A stretch of DNA of 64,000 nucleotides from Campylobacter sp. RM10537 (GTDB lineage Bacteria; Campylobacterota; Campylobacteria; Campylobacterales; Campylobacteraceae), in assembly GCF_022369435.1 (NCBI RefSeq), contig NZ_CP059597.1, positions 1,054,001 through 1,118,000 on the forward strand. Direction: 5' to 3'. Within the stretch, counting starts at the first letter, position 1, and the number at the start of each line of letters is the position of its first letter. Positions 44,642 to 55,676 of the stretch are shown one piece after another. Both the position numbers and the translations under genes were made by a program. The notes under the pieces were generated by a model. The model made no database searches, was not told the DNA's origin, and saw only the letters and a list, made by a program, of their open reading frames with translations.

Positions 44642-46069
44642 ATGATTAACAAACAAACAATTAGATTGAGATTAGTTGATTGGTATCTTGAAGATAATGA
44701 AGAAAATTTTTATAATCATTATTTGATTAAATTATTATGTGAAAGATACAATATAATATATAGCGATAGTCCTGATTATATTATTTATAGTGTTTTTGAA
44801 TTTAATAAACATACAAATTATGATTGTGTGAGAATTCTTTTTACTGAAGAAAATAGAAGAACAAATTGGAATATAGCCGATTATGGCATAGATTTTGATT
44901 ATTTATCTTTTGCGGATAGACATATTAGATTGCCTTTTCAATTTTTATGGCTTAAAGATGATATAGAATTAGCATGTCGCAAGCATTTGCATTACAATGA
45001 ATCTGAAAAGAGAAAAAAATTTTGTGCTTATTTAATTACAGATCCGGGTAGGCCAGAATGGACGCCTAGAGATTATTTTATAGATAAATTATCTTTATAT
45101 AAACATATTGATTCAGGAGGTAGATATAGAAATAATATAGGTGGTCCTATAGGCGATCGATATGGTGAAGATTTTAATGTAACAAAAAGAAAATGGCTTC
45201 AAAATTATAAGTTTAATATTTGTTTTGAAAATTCTAGTGCTCCAGGTTACACTTCTGAAAAAATTTTTCAAGCATTTGCGGCTGGTTGTATTCCGATTTA
45301 TTGGGGGGATACTAGTTTAAGATGTGGTTTAGGTATAAAGGAAAAATTAGTACCTGGCGCAGAAATAGATCAAAGAATTCCTAAAATCCCTGAAAAATTA
45401 TTGGATTATAAAATAAATCCAAAAGCTTTTATAAATGCCCATGATTTTAGCAATTGGAATGAATTAATTGACTGTATTAAACTGATTGACAATAATGATG
45501 AGTTATATCTTTCAATGCTTCAGGAGCCTATATTTTTAAATGACTTTGATCCCATTCAATATGCTAAAGAAAAAACACTGATGTTTTTCGATTATATTTT
45601 TTCTCAGCCTTTAGAATATGCTTACAGAAGAGGAAAAGGTGCTCATATTAATTTTGAATTAAGAGATAAAAAAAGATGTGCTGCTCATTTTTCTCCAACT
45701 CATAAAAATATAGGAGCTCTTTTAAGAATTCAAAATCAGCTTTCTTATAAATTAGGACAAGCTTTAATTATTAATTCAAAAAATATATTAGGTTGCATAT
45801 CTTTACCTTTTATAATATTAAGCATTATTATTTCACATAAGCAAGAGCAAAAAGCCTATAAACTTAAAATAAAGAAAAATCCAAATTTAGTTTTACCACC
45901 TTTAAGTTTATATGATGATTACGGTGAAGCTTTAAAAATAAAAAATCATTTTTCTTATCAATTAGGACAAGAATTTCTCAATTCGTTTAAAAATTGGCAT
46001 AAAGGTGCAATATTTTTGTTTCCCTATAGAGCTTTTAAGCTACATAAAAAATTAAAGAAAAGACAATGA
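44642..46069 (+). CDS. GT10-family (fucosyltransferase-like) capsule glycosyltransferase with YKLGQ tail
   Basis: 475 residues. Residues 1-330 are a GT10 enzyme: KFNICFENSSAPGYTSEKIF and AFAAGCIPIYWGD form the alpha-1,3-fucosyltransferase signature that binds GDP-L-sugar. Residues about 357-475 are a tail with two YxLGQ repeats, nearly identical to tails of the next two proteins. No GDP-fucose synthesis genes (gmd) lie here; neighbouring genes make GDP-heptoses, so an L-heptose donor is likely, by inference. Its stop overlaps the next start (ATGA). Confidence 0.82.
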   Translation: MINKQTIRLRLVDWYLEDNEENFYNHYLIKLLCERYNIIYSDSPDYIIYSVFEFNKHTNYDCVRILFTEENRRTNWNIADYGIDFDYLSFADRHIRLPFQFLWLKDDIELACRKHLHYNESEKRKKFCAYLITDPGRPEWTPRDYFIDKLSLYKHIDSGGRYRNNIGGPIGDRYGEDFNVTKRKWLQNYKFNICFENSSAPGYTSEKIFQAFAAGCIPIYWGDTSLRCGLGIKEKLVPGAEIDQRIPKIPEKLLDYKINPKAFINAHDFSNWNELIDCIKLIDNNDELYLSMLQEPIFLNDFDPIQYAKEKTLMFFDYIFSQPLEYAYRRGKGAHINFELRDKKRCAAHFSPTHKNIGALLRIQNQLSYKLGQALIINSKNILGCISLPFIILSIIISHKQEQKAYKLKIKKNPNLVLPPLSLYDDYGEALKIKNHFSYQLGQEFLNSFKNWHKGAIFLFPYRAFKLHKKLKKRQ

Positions 46070-47170
46070 AAACAGTCGGTGTAGTTATACCAATATATAA
46101 CGTACAAGATTATTTAAGAGAGTGTTTAGATAGTGTTATTAATCAAACTTATAAAAATTTACAAGTGGTTTTAGTTAATGATGGAAGTACTGATGAAAAT
46201 TCATTAAACATTGCTAAAGAATACACTTTAAAAGATGAAAGATTTATTTTATTTGATAAGAAAAATGGGGGACTTTCATCATCTCGCAATGTAGGTATAG
46301 AATATTTTAGTAAAGAATATAAACTTAAAAATATAACTAATGATATTAAAGAAAATTCTTTAATAGAATTTAGCATAGAAGGAAATAATCCTTATGAAAT
46401 ATATAAAGTCTATAAAAGTTCTAAATTCTTTAAAAACAAAAATGAACTTTTAAATTTTCAAACTCCAAATATAGATTATATTATCTTTTTAGATAGTGAT
46501 GATTACTGGGAATTAAACTGTATAGAAGAATGTGTTCTTAGAATGGATGGGGTTGAAGTGGTTTGGTTTGATTGGAAAAAGAAATATGATGGGATTGAAG
46601 AAATTAAAACGGATGAAAATTTCTCATGGATGATTTTAAGAAATAGAAAAATAATTCATTCTCTAGAATGGTTTGAAGAGATGCAAAGGCTTGACAATAG
46701 ATTATTTGCATTTTGTATTCAAGGTATGATTAATTTTAATTTTTTAAAAAAAATTAAATTAAAATTTATAGATAAGGTTGTTTCCGAGGATTATCATTTT
46801 GGTATTATATTATTTTACAAGGCGCAATTTATTCATATTTTAAACCAAAAATTATACACCTATAGGATAAGAACTAATAGCATTTGCAGTCACGAAGGTA
46901 AGGTTTCTAAAGAAAGCATTTTGCCATTTACGCAGCATATTTATAAAAAATTTCAATATGATGGTCATAAAACAAAATTATATCACTATATAGTTAGTTG
47001 TATTATAATGGTTAAAAATATAATAAAAGATATAGAAAATCACTGTGATTATAGAAAAGTTGATATTTTAAAAAAACTTTTCATAGCAGAAATGTTAAAA
47101 CATGCTTCTATTATTTTGGAATTTGATATAGATCCTTGGAATATGAAAAATGAATATAAAATTTTAAAAT
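45711..47170 (+). repeat. tandem direct repeat, unit 1
   Basis: First copy of a 1,460-bp segment (YKLGQ tail of the GT10 gene plus GT2 module 1), repeated at 47198-48657 with an exact period of 1,487 bases. I see only two differing spots: the GGLSSSRN/GGQSTARN codons and one Ile/Thr codon. Confidence 0.9.
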
Positions 47171-47556
47171 CACTTTATTTTTCAGAAAGATTGATGGTAG
47201 GAGCTCTTTTAAGAATTCAAAATCAGCTTTCTTATAAATTAGGACAAGCTTTAATTATTAATTCAAAAAATATATTAGGTTGCATATCTTTACCTTTTAT
47301 AATATTAAGCATTATTATTTCACATAAGCAAGAGCAAAAAGCCTATAAACTTAAAATAAAGAAAAATCCAAATTTAGTTTTACCACCTTTAAGTTTATAT
47401 GATGATTACGGTGAAGCTTTAAAAATAAAAAATCATTTTTCTTATCAATTAGGACAAGAATTTCTCAATTCGTTTAAAAATTGGCATAAAGGTGCAATAT
47501 TTTTGTTTCCCTATAGAGCTTTTAAGCTACATAAAAAATTAAAGAAAAGACAATGA
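46066..47556 (+). CDS. GT2 capsule glycosyltransferase, single module with YKLGQ tail
   Basis: 496 residues. GVVIPIYNVQDYLRECLDSV and LVNDGSTDENS start the GT-A fold, KNGGLSSSRNVGIEYF is the acceptor-side signature, and DSDD at 143-146 the metal site. An insertion of about 55 residues lies between the last two motifs. Residues about 380-496 are the YKLGQ tail. Donor is probably one of the cluster's sugar nucleotides. It overlaps both neighbours by 4 bases. Module 1 is near-identical to module 2 of the next gene. Confidence 0.88.
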   Translation: MKTVGVVIPIYNVQDYLRECLDSVINQTYKNLQVVLVNDGSTDENSLNIAKEYTLKDERFILFDKKNGGLSSSRNVGIEYFSKEYKLKNITNDIKENSLIEFSIEGNNPYEIYKVYKSSKFFKNKNELLNFQTPNIDYIIFLDSDDYWELNCIEECVLRMDGVEVVWFDWKKKYDGIEEIKTDENFSWMILRNRKIIHSLEWFEEMQRLDNRLFAFCIQGMINFNFLKKIKLKFIDKVVSEDYHFGIILFYKAQFIHILNQKLYTYRIRTNSICSHEGKVSKESILPFTQHIYKKFQYDGHKTKLYHYIVSCIIMVKNIIKDIENHCDYRKVDILKKLFIAEMLKHASIILEFDIDPWNMKNEYKILKSLYFSERLMVGALLRIQNQLSYKLGQALIINSKNILGCISLPFIILSIIISHKQEQKAYKLKIKKNPNLVLPPLSLYDDYGEALKIKNHFSYQLGQEFLNSFKNWHKGAIFLFPYRAFKLHKKLKKRQ

Positions 47557-48657
47557 AAACAGTCGGTGTAGTTATACCAATATATAACGTACAAGATTAT
47601 TTAAGAGAGTGTTTAGATAGTGTTATTAATCAAACTTATAAAAATTTACAAGTGGTTTTAGTTAATGATGGAAGTACTGATGAAAATTCATTAAACATTG
47701 CTAAAGAATACACTTTAAAAGATGAAAGATTTATTTTATTTGATAAGAAAAATGGAGGGCAAAGCACAGCAAGAAATGTAGGTATAGAATATTTTAGTAA
47801 AGAATATAAACTTAAAAATATAACTAATGATATTAAAGAAAATTCTTTAATAGAATTTAGCATAGAAGGAAATAATCCTTATGAAATATATAAAGTCTAT
47901 AAAAGTTCTAAATTCTTTAAAAACAAAAATGAACTTTTAAATTTTCAAACTCCAAATATAGATTATATTATCTTTTTAGATAGTGATGATTACTGGGAAT
48001 TAAACTGTATAGAAGAATGTGTTCTTAGAATGGATGGGGTTGAAGTGGTTTGGTTTGATTGGAAAAAGAAATATGATGGGATTGAAGAAATTAAAACGGA
48101 TGAAAATTTCTCATGGATGATTTTAAGAAATAGAAAAATAATTCATTCTCTAGAATGGTTTGAAGAGATGCAAAGGCTTGACAATAGATTATTTGCATTT
48201 TGTATTCAAGGTATGATTAATTTTAATTTTTTAAAAAAAATTAAATTAAAATTTATAGATAAGGTTGTTTCCGAGGATTATCATTTTGGTATTATATTAT
48301 TTTACAAGGCGCAATTTATTCATATTTTAAACCAAAAATTATACACCTATAGGATAAGAACTAATAGTACTTGCAGTCACGAAGGTAAGGTTTCTAAAGA
48401 AAGCATTTTGCCATTTACGCAGCATATTTATAAAAAATTTCAATATGATGGTCATAAAACAAAATTATATCACTATATAGTTAGTTGTATTATAATGGTT
48501 AAAAATATAATAAAAGATATAGAAAATCACTGTGATTATAGAAAAGTTGATATTTTAAAAAAACTTTTCATAGCAGAAATGTTAAAACATGCTTCTATTA
48601 TTTTGGAATTTGATATAGATCCTTGGAATATGAAAAATGAATATAAAATTTTAAAAT
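47198..48657 (+). repeat. tandem direct repeat, unit 2
   Basis: Second copy of the 1,460-bp segment: tail of the 46066 gene followed by GT2 module 2. Crossing over between the units would delete or add exactly 1,487 bases and leave intact reading frames on both sides. Confidence 0.9.
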
Positions 48658-50282
48658 TTTCAGAAGGATTAATGGTCGGTGTAGTTATACCAATATATAA
48701 CGTACAAGATTATTTAAGAGAGTGTTTAGATAGTGTTATTAATCAAACTTATAAAAATTTACAAGTGGTTTTAGTTAATGATGGAAGTACTGATGAAAAT
48801 TCATTAAACATTGCTAAAGAATACACTTTAAAAGATGAAAGATTTATTTTATTTGATAAGAAAAATGGGGGACTTTCATCATCTCGCAATGTAGGTATAG
48901 AATATTTTAGTAAAGAATATAAACTTAAAAATATAACTAATGATATTAAAGAAAATTCTTTAATAGAATTTAGCATAGAAGGAAATAATCCTTATGAAAT
49001 ATATAAAGTCTATAAAAGTTCTAAATTCTTTAAAAACAAAAATGAACTTTTAAATTTTCAAACTCCAAATATAGATTATATTATCTTTTTAGATAGTGAT
49101 GATTACTGGGAATTAAACTGTATAGAAGAATGTGTTCTTAGAATGGATGGGGTTGAAGTGGTTTGGTTTGATCATTATTTTTTTTATGATGGTATAGAAA
49201 AACCTGAAATTATTCCCCAAACAATAATTCAAATGCATCAATATCAACAAGGTAAAATAGATGTCAAAACTTTCTTTAAAAATATGATGAATTTAAAACT
49301 TGATTCTTTTTGGTTTGGATGGCATGGAATGATTAATTTTAAGTATCTTAAAAAAATTAATCTAAAATTTTTAAATCAAGTATTACATGAAGATCATTAT
49401 TTTGGCAAATTATTGTTTTTTCAACTAAATAATATTTATATTTTCCCAAAAAAATTACTATATTATCGTATTAGAAAAGGAAGTATTATGAATTATTCGA
49501 ATGAAAAGTCATACATTCCAGAATATGCTCTAGATGATTATAAAATATTAGAAGAAAATTATTTCACCTATAAACAATACCATAGAAATAGTAGCTTATT
49601 TTTAACAGCTTTAATGGTATTTAATTTTATCGATAAATATAATAATCACGATGATTTATTTAATCAAATTTTTCTTAATAAATTAAAAACTTGGAGAGAT
49701 GAATTATTAAATTTTAACCCAAAATATTTAAATATTGTTTTATATTTATCTTTTTCAAAATTATTTAAATTATCAAATAATGTTGATAAAAACTTAAAAC
49801 TTATATCTAACTTTATAAAGGATAATATAATTATCAAAAATACTCAAATTAGTAATTTGGAAATTGAGTTAAAATATATATCAAATTTCCATTCCCTATA
49901 CGGCACAGCCAAACAAAGAATTCAAAATCAGCTTTCTTATAAATTAGGACAAGCTTTAATTATTAATTCAAAAAATATATTAGGTTGCATATCTTTACCT
50001 TTTATAATATTAAGCATTATTATTTCACATAAACAAGAGCAAAAAGCCTATAAACTTAAAATAAAGAAAAATCCAAATTTAGTTTTACCGCCTTTAGAAT
50101 CTTATCCTGATTATAATGAGGCTTTAAAAGAAAAAGAATGTTTTACTTATAAATTAGGGCAGAATTTTATAAAAGCAAGTAAAAATTGGTTTAAGGGTGG
50201 ATATATAAAATTTTATTTTAAAGATATACCCAAATTAAAAAATTTATATAAAAGGAGAAATAAGTATGGCTATAGAGTTTGA
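47553..50282 (+). CDS. two-module GT2 capsule glycosyltransferase with YKLGQ tail
   Basis: 909 residues. Residues 1-~370 repeat the GT2 module of the previous gene but with GGQSTARN; residues ~374-780 are a second GT2 module whose first ~166 residues match module 1 (GGLSSSRN, DSDD) and whose remainder is unique (FDHYFFYDGIEK onward). Residues ~788-909 are the tail: repeat a matches the others, repeat b differs (YPDYNEALKEKECFTYKLGQ). Two catalytic domains suggest it adds two sugars, or alternates linkages, of the repeat unit. It overlaps the epimerase gene by 17 bases. Confidence 0.87.
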   Translation: MKTVGVVIPIYNVQDYLRECLDSVINQTYKNLQVVLVNDGSTDENSLNIAKEYTLKDERFILFDKKNGGQSTARNVGIEYFSKEYKLKNITNDIKENSLIEFSIEGNNPYEIYKVYKSSKFFKNKNELLNFQTPNIDYIIFLDSDDYWELNCIEECVLRMDGVEVVWFDWKKKYDGIEEIKTDENFSWMILRNRKIIHSLEWFEEMQRLDNRLFAFCIQGMINFNFLKKIKLKFIDKVVSEDYHFGIILFYKAQFIHILNQKLYTYRIRTNSTCSHEGKVSKESILPFTQHIYKKFQYDGHKTKLYHYIVSCIIMVKNIIKDIENHCDYRKVDILKKLFIAEMLKHASIILEFDIDPWNMKNEYKILKFSEGLMVGVVIPIYNVQDYLRECLDSVINQTYKNLQVVLVNDGSTDENSLNIAKEYTLKDERFILFDKKNGGLSSSRNVGIEYFSKEYKLKNITNDIKENSLIEFSIEGNNPYEIYKVYKSSKFFKNKNELLNFQTPNIDYIIFLDSDDYWELNCIEECVLRMDGVEVVWFDHYFFYDGIEKPEIIPQTIIQMHQYQQGKIDVKTFFKNMMNLKLDSFWFGWHGMINFKYLKKINLKFLNQVLHEDHYFGKLLFFQLNNIYIFPKKLLYYRIRKGSIMNYSNEKSYIPEYALDDYKILEENYFTYKQYHRNSSLFLTALMVFNFIDKYNNHDDLFNQIFLNKLKTWRDELLNFNPKYLNIVLYLSFSKLFKLSNNVDKNLKLISNFIKDNIIIKNTQISNLEIELKYISNFHSLYGTAKQRIQNQLSYKLGQALIINSKNILGCISLPFIILSIIISHKQEQKAYKLKIKKNPNLVLPPLESYPDYNEALKEKECFTYKLGQNFIKASKNWFKGGYIKFYFKDIPKLKNLYKRRNKYGYRV
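48675..49172 (+). repeat. third, partial copy of the GT2 module
   Basis: 498 bp matching 46075-46572 and 47562-48059. Periods 2,600 and 1,113; the latter is a multiple of three, so recombination between modules 2 and 3 would leave an in-frame shorter protein. Carries the GGLSSSRN version. Confidence 0.88.
49916..50096 (+). repeat. third, partial copy of the YKLGQ tail
   Basis: 181 bp matching 45724-45904 with two base differences that I can see. After 50096 the sequence departs although the protein motif continues. Confidence 0.85.
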
Positions 50283-50811
50283 AACACAAGAATCGAAAGT
50301 TTTAAAAGGAGTTTACATCATAACTCCAAATAAATTTAGAGACTTAAGAGGGGAAATTTGGACAGCTTTTACCAGCGAAGCGATCGATAAACTTTTGCCA
50401 GATAGGCTAAAATTTATACACGATAAATTTATACATTCTAAACACAATGTCATACGTGGCATCCATGGAGATGAAAATACCTTTAAGCTTGCAACTTGTG
50501 TTTTTGGTGAAATTCATCAAGTTGTGGTTGATTGCAGAAAAGATTCTCCAACTTATTTAAAATGGGAAAAATTTATTATCAATCAAGACAATCAAAAGAT
50601 TATTTTGGTTCCTGCTGGTTTTGGAAATGCTCATTATGTAAGCAGTGAAAGTGCGGTGTATTATTATAAATGTGCTTATTTGGGCGAATATATAGATGCT
50701 GATGAACAATTTACTTATGCATGGAATGATGAAAGAATAGGTGTAGATTGGCCAACAAACAATCCTATTCTTTCAGAACGTGATATTTTAGCAATGAAAA
50801 AGGATAGATAA
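50266..50811 (+). CDS. RmlC-type sugar-nucleotide 3,5-epimerase for GDP-heptose
   Basis: 181 residues, cupin fold. RGIHGDENTFKLATCV holds the catalytic His region and VPAGFGNAHYVSSESAVYYY the partner tyrosine region of RmlC-like epimerases. In C. jejuni capsule loci homologues (Cj1430, MlghB, DdahB) epimerise C3 and/or C5 of GDP-4-keto-heptoses. It sits before the 4-reductase gene (1-base overlap), the next step. The substrate here is inferred from the hddA-gmhA2-hddC genes downstream. Confidence 0.87.
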   Translation: MAIEFETQESKVLKGVYIITPNKFRDLRGEIWTAFTSEAIDKLLPDRLKFIHDKFIHSKHNVIRGIHGDENTFKLATCVFGEIHQVVVDCRKDSPTYLKWEKFIINQDNQKIILVPAGFGNAHYVSSESAVYYYKCAYLGEYIDADEQFTYAWNDERIGVDWPTNNPILSERDILAMKKDR

Positions 50812-51856
50812 TGCAAAAAGACTCTAAAATTTATATAGCTGGACATGGTGGTCTTGTAGGTAGTGCCATACTTGAAGAACTTAAACAGCAAGGTTATAAA
50901 AATCTTATTTTTAAAACTCATTCTGAACTTGATTTAACTAATCAAAAATCAGTGGCTGATTTTTTTGAAAAAGAAAAACCAGAATATGTTATTTTAGCGG
51001 CAGCTAAAGCAGGTGGAATTTTGGCTAATAGTACCTATCGCGCTGATTTTATTTATCAAAATTTGATGATAGAGTGCAATGTTATTCATAATGCTTATTT
51101 GCACAAGGTAAAAAAACTGCTTTTTATAGCTTCAACTACAGTTTATCCTAAAAATGCAGCATTACCAACTTCTGAAAAACAGATGTTAAGCGGGGATCTT
51201 GAATATACTAATAAACCTTATGCGATAGCTAAAATTTCAGGTTTAATGCTTTGTGAAAGTTATAATTTGCAATATAATACAAATTTTATAGCAATTACTC
51301 CTACAAATTTATATGGAAATAATGATAAATTTGATCTTGAAAAATCTCATGTGCTTCCTGGAATTTTAAGGAAAATGCATTTGGCTAAACTTTTAAATGA
51401 AAGGAAATATGAGCATTTATTAAATGATTTAAAATTAGACTCTATTGAAGAAGCTGAGATTTATCTAAAACAATTTGGGATAGATAAAAATAATGTTGAA
51501 ATTTGGGGCAGCGGAAAGCCCACAAGAGAATTTTTGCATAGTCAAGATTTGGCTAATGCTTGCTTATTTATTATGAATAATATAGATTTTAAAGATTTAA
51601 AAGGTGATAATGCTGAAATTATCAATACTCATCTAAATATAGGTCCGCATAAGAATATCACTATCAAAGAACTAGCAGAACTTATTAAAAAAATAGTTGG
51701 ATTTAAAGGAAAATTAGTTTTTAATTCAGATCGTCCAGATGGCGCAATGCAAAAATTTACAGATTGTTCAAAAATCCATTCTTTAGGATGGAAACACAAA
51801 ATCGAACTTGAAGAGGGTATTAAGATGATGTACGATTGGTATAGTAAGGATAAACA

Positions 51857-51860
<4 letters not shown>
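50811..51860 (+). CDS. GDP-4-keto-heptose reductase (Fcl/WcaG-like)
   Basis: 349 residues, extended SDR. IYIAGHGGLVGSAI is the NADP-binding glycine motif; the catalytic Ser-Tyr-Lys includes ASTTVYPK and NKPYAIAK. HLNIGPHKNITIKEL and the C-terminal DRPDGAMQKFTDCSKI are as in GDP-fucose synthase, but the protein is about 30 residues longer. Homologues MlghC/Cj1428 reduce C4 of epimerised GDP-heptose. No GDP-mannose 4,6-dehydratase gene is in this window, so GDP-fucose is not the obvious product. Confidence 0.87.
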
Positions 51861-54011
<2,151 letters not shown>

Positions 54012-54034
54012 ATAAAAGATTAAACATGCTTTGC

Positions 54035-54040
54035 TATAAT
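54035..54040 (+). promoter_or_regulatory. internal promoter (-10) for the heptose synthesis genes
   Basis: TATAAT 30 bases before hddA, in the only sizeable gap (58 bases) of this gene run. TTTGCTAT and ATAGCAAA flank it as an 8-bp inverted repeat (54030-54037, 54052-54059). Confidence 0.55.
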
Positions 54041-54069
54041 TTTAAAAAATAATAGCAAAAGATCAACTT

Positions 54070-55089
54070 ATGAAAATTATACGTTCGCAAACTCCCCTTC
54101 GTTTAGGACTTGCAGGAGGGGGAACTGATATTAATTTATATTGTGATAGATACACAGGCTATGTGCTAAATGCAACAATTTCTCTTTATATTCATTGTAC
54201 TTTGATAGAAAGAAAAGATCATAAAATTATTTTTGATTCTCCAGATACTAATTCATACGCTGAGTATCAAAGTGAATTAGAGCTTAAAAATGATGGAAAT
54301 TTAGATATTTTTAAAGCAGTTTATAATCGCATTGTTAAAGATTTTGTTAAAAAGCCCTTAAGTTTTTCTTTGCATACTTATTCTGATGTACCTAGTGGAA
54401 GTGGTTTGGGTGGAAGTTCTACTTTGGTTGTTGGGATGATTGTAGCTTTTGTAGAATGGTTAAATTTACCTTTAGGTGAATATGAAATCGCAAAATTAGC
54501 TTTTGAAATTGAGCGTGAAGATATGAAGATCGTTGGAGGTGCGCAAGATCAATATGCTGCTACTTTTGGCGGCTTTAATTTTATGGAATTTTATGAAAAT
54601 AAAAGAGTTATAGTTAATCCTTTGCGTATAAAAAATTGGATTGCAAGTGAGCTTGAAGCAAGAATGGTTTTATATTTTACTAATATTACTCGCGAGGCAA
54701 AAGATATAGAAGAGCATAAAAAAGGAAGATTGGGTGATGAAAATTCCCTAAATGCTATGCATGCTATCAAACAAGATGCCTTAGATATGAAAGAAGCTTT
54801 ATTTAGAGCTGATTTTGAAAAAATAGCACGAATTTTGGGCAAATCTTGGGATTCAAAAAAAATCATCTCTGAAATAGTTAGCAACGATGAGCTTGAAAGA
54901 ATTTATAAACTCGCTATGGAAAATGGAGCTTATAGTGGAAAAACGAGTGGAGCAGGTGCTGGCGGCTTTATGTTTTTCTTTGTGGATCCCATCAAAAAAT
55001 ATAAACTCATAGAAGCCTTAAATAAAGAACAAGGTTATGTACAAGATTTTTCATTTATAAAAGAGGGTGCAAAATCATGGAAAATATAA
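54070..55089 (+). CDS. hddA: D-glycero-D-manno-heptose 7-phosphate kinase
   Basis: 339 residues, GHMP kinase. The start TPLRLGLAGGGTDIN, the ATP loop VPSGSGLGGSSTLVVG and the C-terminal SGAGAGGFMFF define the family. It phosphorylates C1 of heptose 7-phosphate, second step toward GDP-D-glycero-D-manno-heptose. The next gene starts 13 bases inside its 3' end. Corresponds to Cj1425. Confidence 0.94.
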   Translation: MKIIRSQTPLRLGLAGGGTDINLYCDRYTGYVLNATISLYIHCTLIERKDHKIIFDSPDTNSYAEYQSELELKNDGNLDIFKAVYNRIVKDFVKKPLSFSLHTYSDVPSGSGLGGSSTLVVGMIVAFVEWLNLPLGEYEIAKLAFEIEREDMKIVGGAQDQYAATFGGFNFMEFYENKRVIVNPLRIKNWIASELEARMVLYFTNITREAKDIEEHKKGRLGDENSLNAMHAIKQDALDMKEALFRADFEKIARILGKSWDSKKIISEIVSNDELERIYKLAMENGAYSGKTSGAGAGGFMFFFVDPIKKYKLIEALNKEQGYVQDFSFIKEGAKSWKI

Positions 55090-55676
55090 ATTCGTATATC
55101 AAAGGGCATTTTAAAGATTCTATTTTAACAAAAGAGCAAATTTTAAAAGATGAAAATTTGATTAAACTTATTAAAAATGTTTCTTTAGAGGTGATTAAAG
55201 CTTATAAAAATGGTAATAAAACTCTTATAGCTGGAAATGGCGGTAGCGCAGCTGATGCACAACATATCGCAGGAGAATTTGTAAGCAGATTTTATTTTGA
55301 TAGGCCTGGGATTGCTAGTATAGCACTGACAACGGATACAAGCATTTTAACAGCTATAGGAAATGACTATGGTTATGAAAATATTTTTTCAAGGCAAGTT
55401 GAAGCACAGGGTGTAAAAGGGGATGTTTTTATAGGAATTTCAACGAGTGGCAATAGTAAAAATATCTTAAAAGCCTTAGAAAGTTGCAAGAAAAAAGAAA
55501 TTTTAAGCATAGGATTAACCGGAGAAAGCGGTGGGACTATGGATACAATGTGTGATTATTGTATCAAAGTTCCTTCTTCTTGTACTCCAAGAATTCAAGA
55601 ATCTCATATAATCATAGGTCATATTATATGTGCTATCGTTGAAGAGGAGCTTTTTGGGAAAGGTTTTGGTATTTGA
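55077..55676 (+). CDS. gmhA2: sedoheptulose 7-phosphate isomerase
   Basis: 199 residues, SIS fold. AGNGGSAADAQHIAGEFVSR and ISTSGNSKNIL are phosphosugar-binding motifs, and the C-terminal QESHIIIGHIICAIVE carries the catalytic His/Glu. It isomerises sedoheptulose 7-phosphate to D-glycero-D-manno-heptose 7-phosphate, the first heptose step. It overlaps hddA and hddC. A second gmhA elsewhere serves lipooligosaccharide. Confidence 0.94.
   Translation: MENINSYIKGHFKDSILTKEQILKDENLIKLIKNVSLEVIKAYKNGNKTLIAGNGGSAADAQHIAGEFVSRFYFDRPGIASIALTTDTSILTAIGNDYGYENIFSRQVEAQGVKGDVFIGISTSGNSKNILKALESCKKKEILSIGLTGESGGTMDTMCDYCIKVPSSCTPRIQESHIIIGHIICAIVEEELFGKGFGI

Noticed and set aside
44642-46069. GT10 enzyme as evidence of Lewis-antigen mimicry
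   Set aside because: No GDP-fucose or Lewis-type acceptor genes are here, and the enzyme is embedded in a heptose capsule cluster.
46149-48976. Three antisense frames of 75 codons in the GT2 repeats
   Set aside because: They are mirror images of the repeated GT2 coding sequence, with no ribosome site or independent composition.
54030-54059. Inverted repeat around the hddA -10 box as a terminator
   Set aside because: The stem is A/T-rich, has a 14-base loop and no following U-run; it overlaps a perfect -10 box, so a promoter role is simpler.
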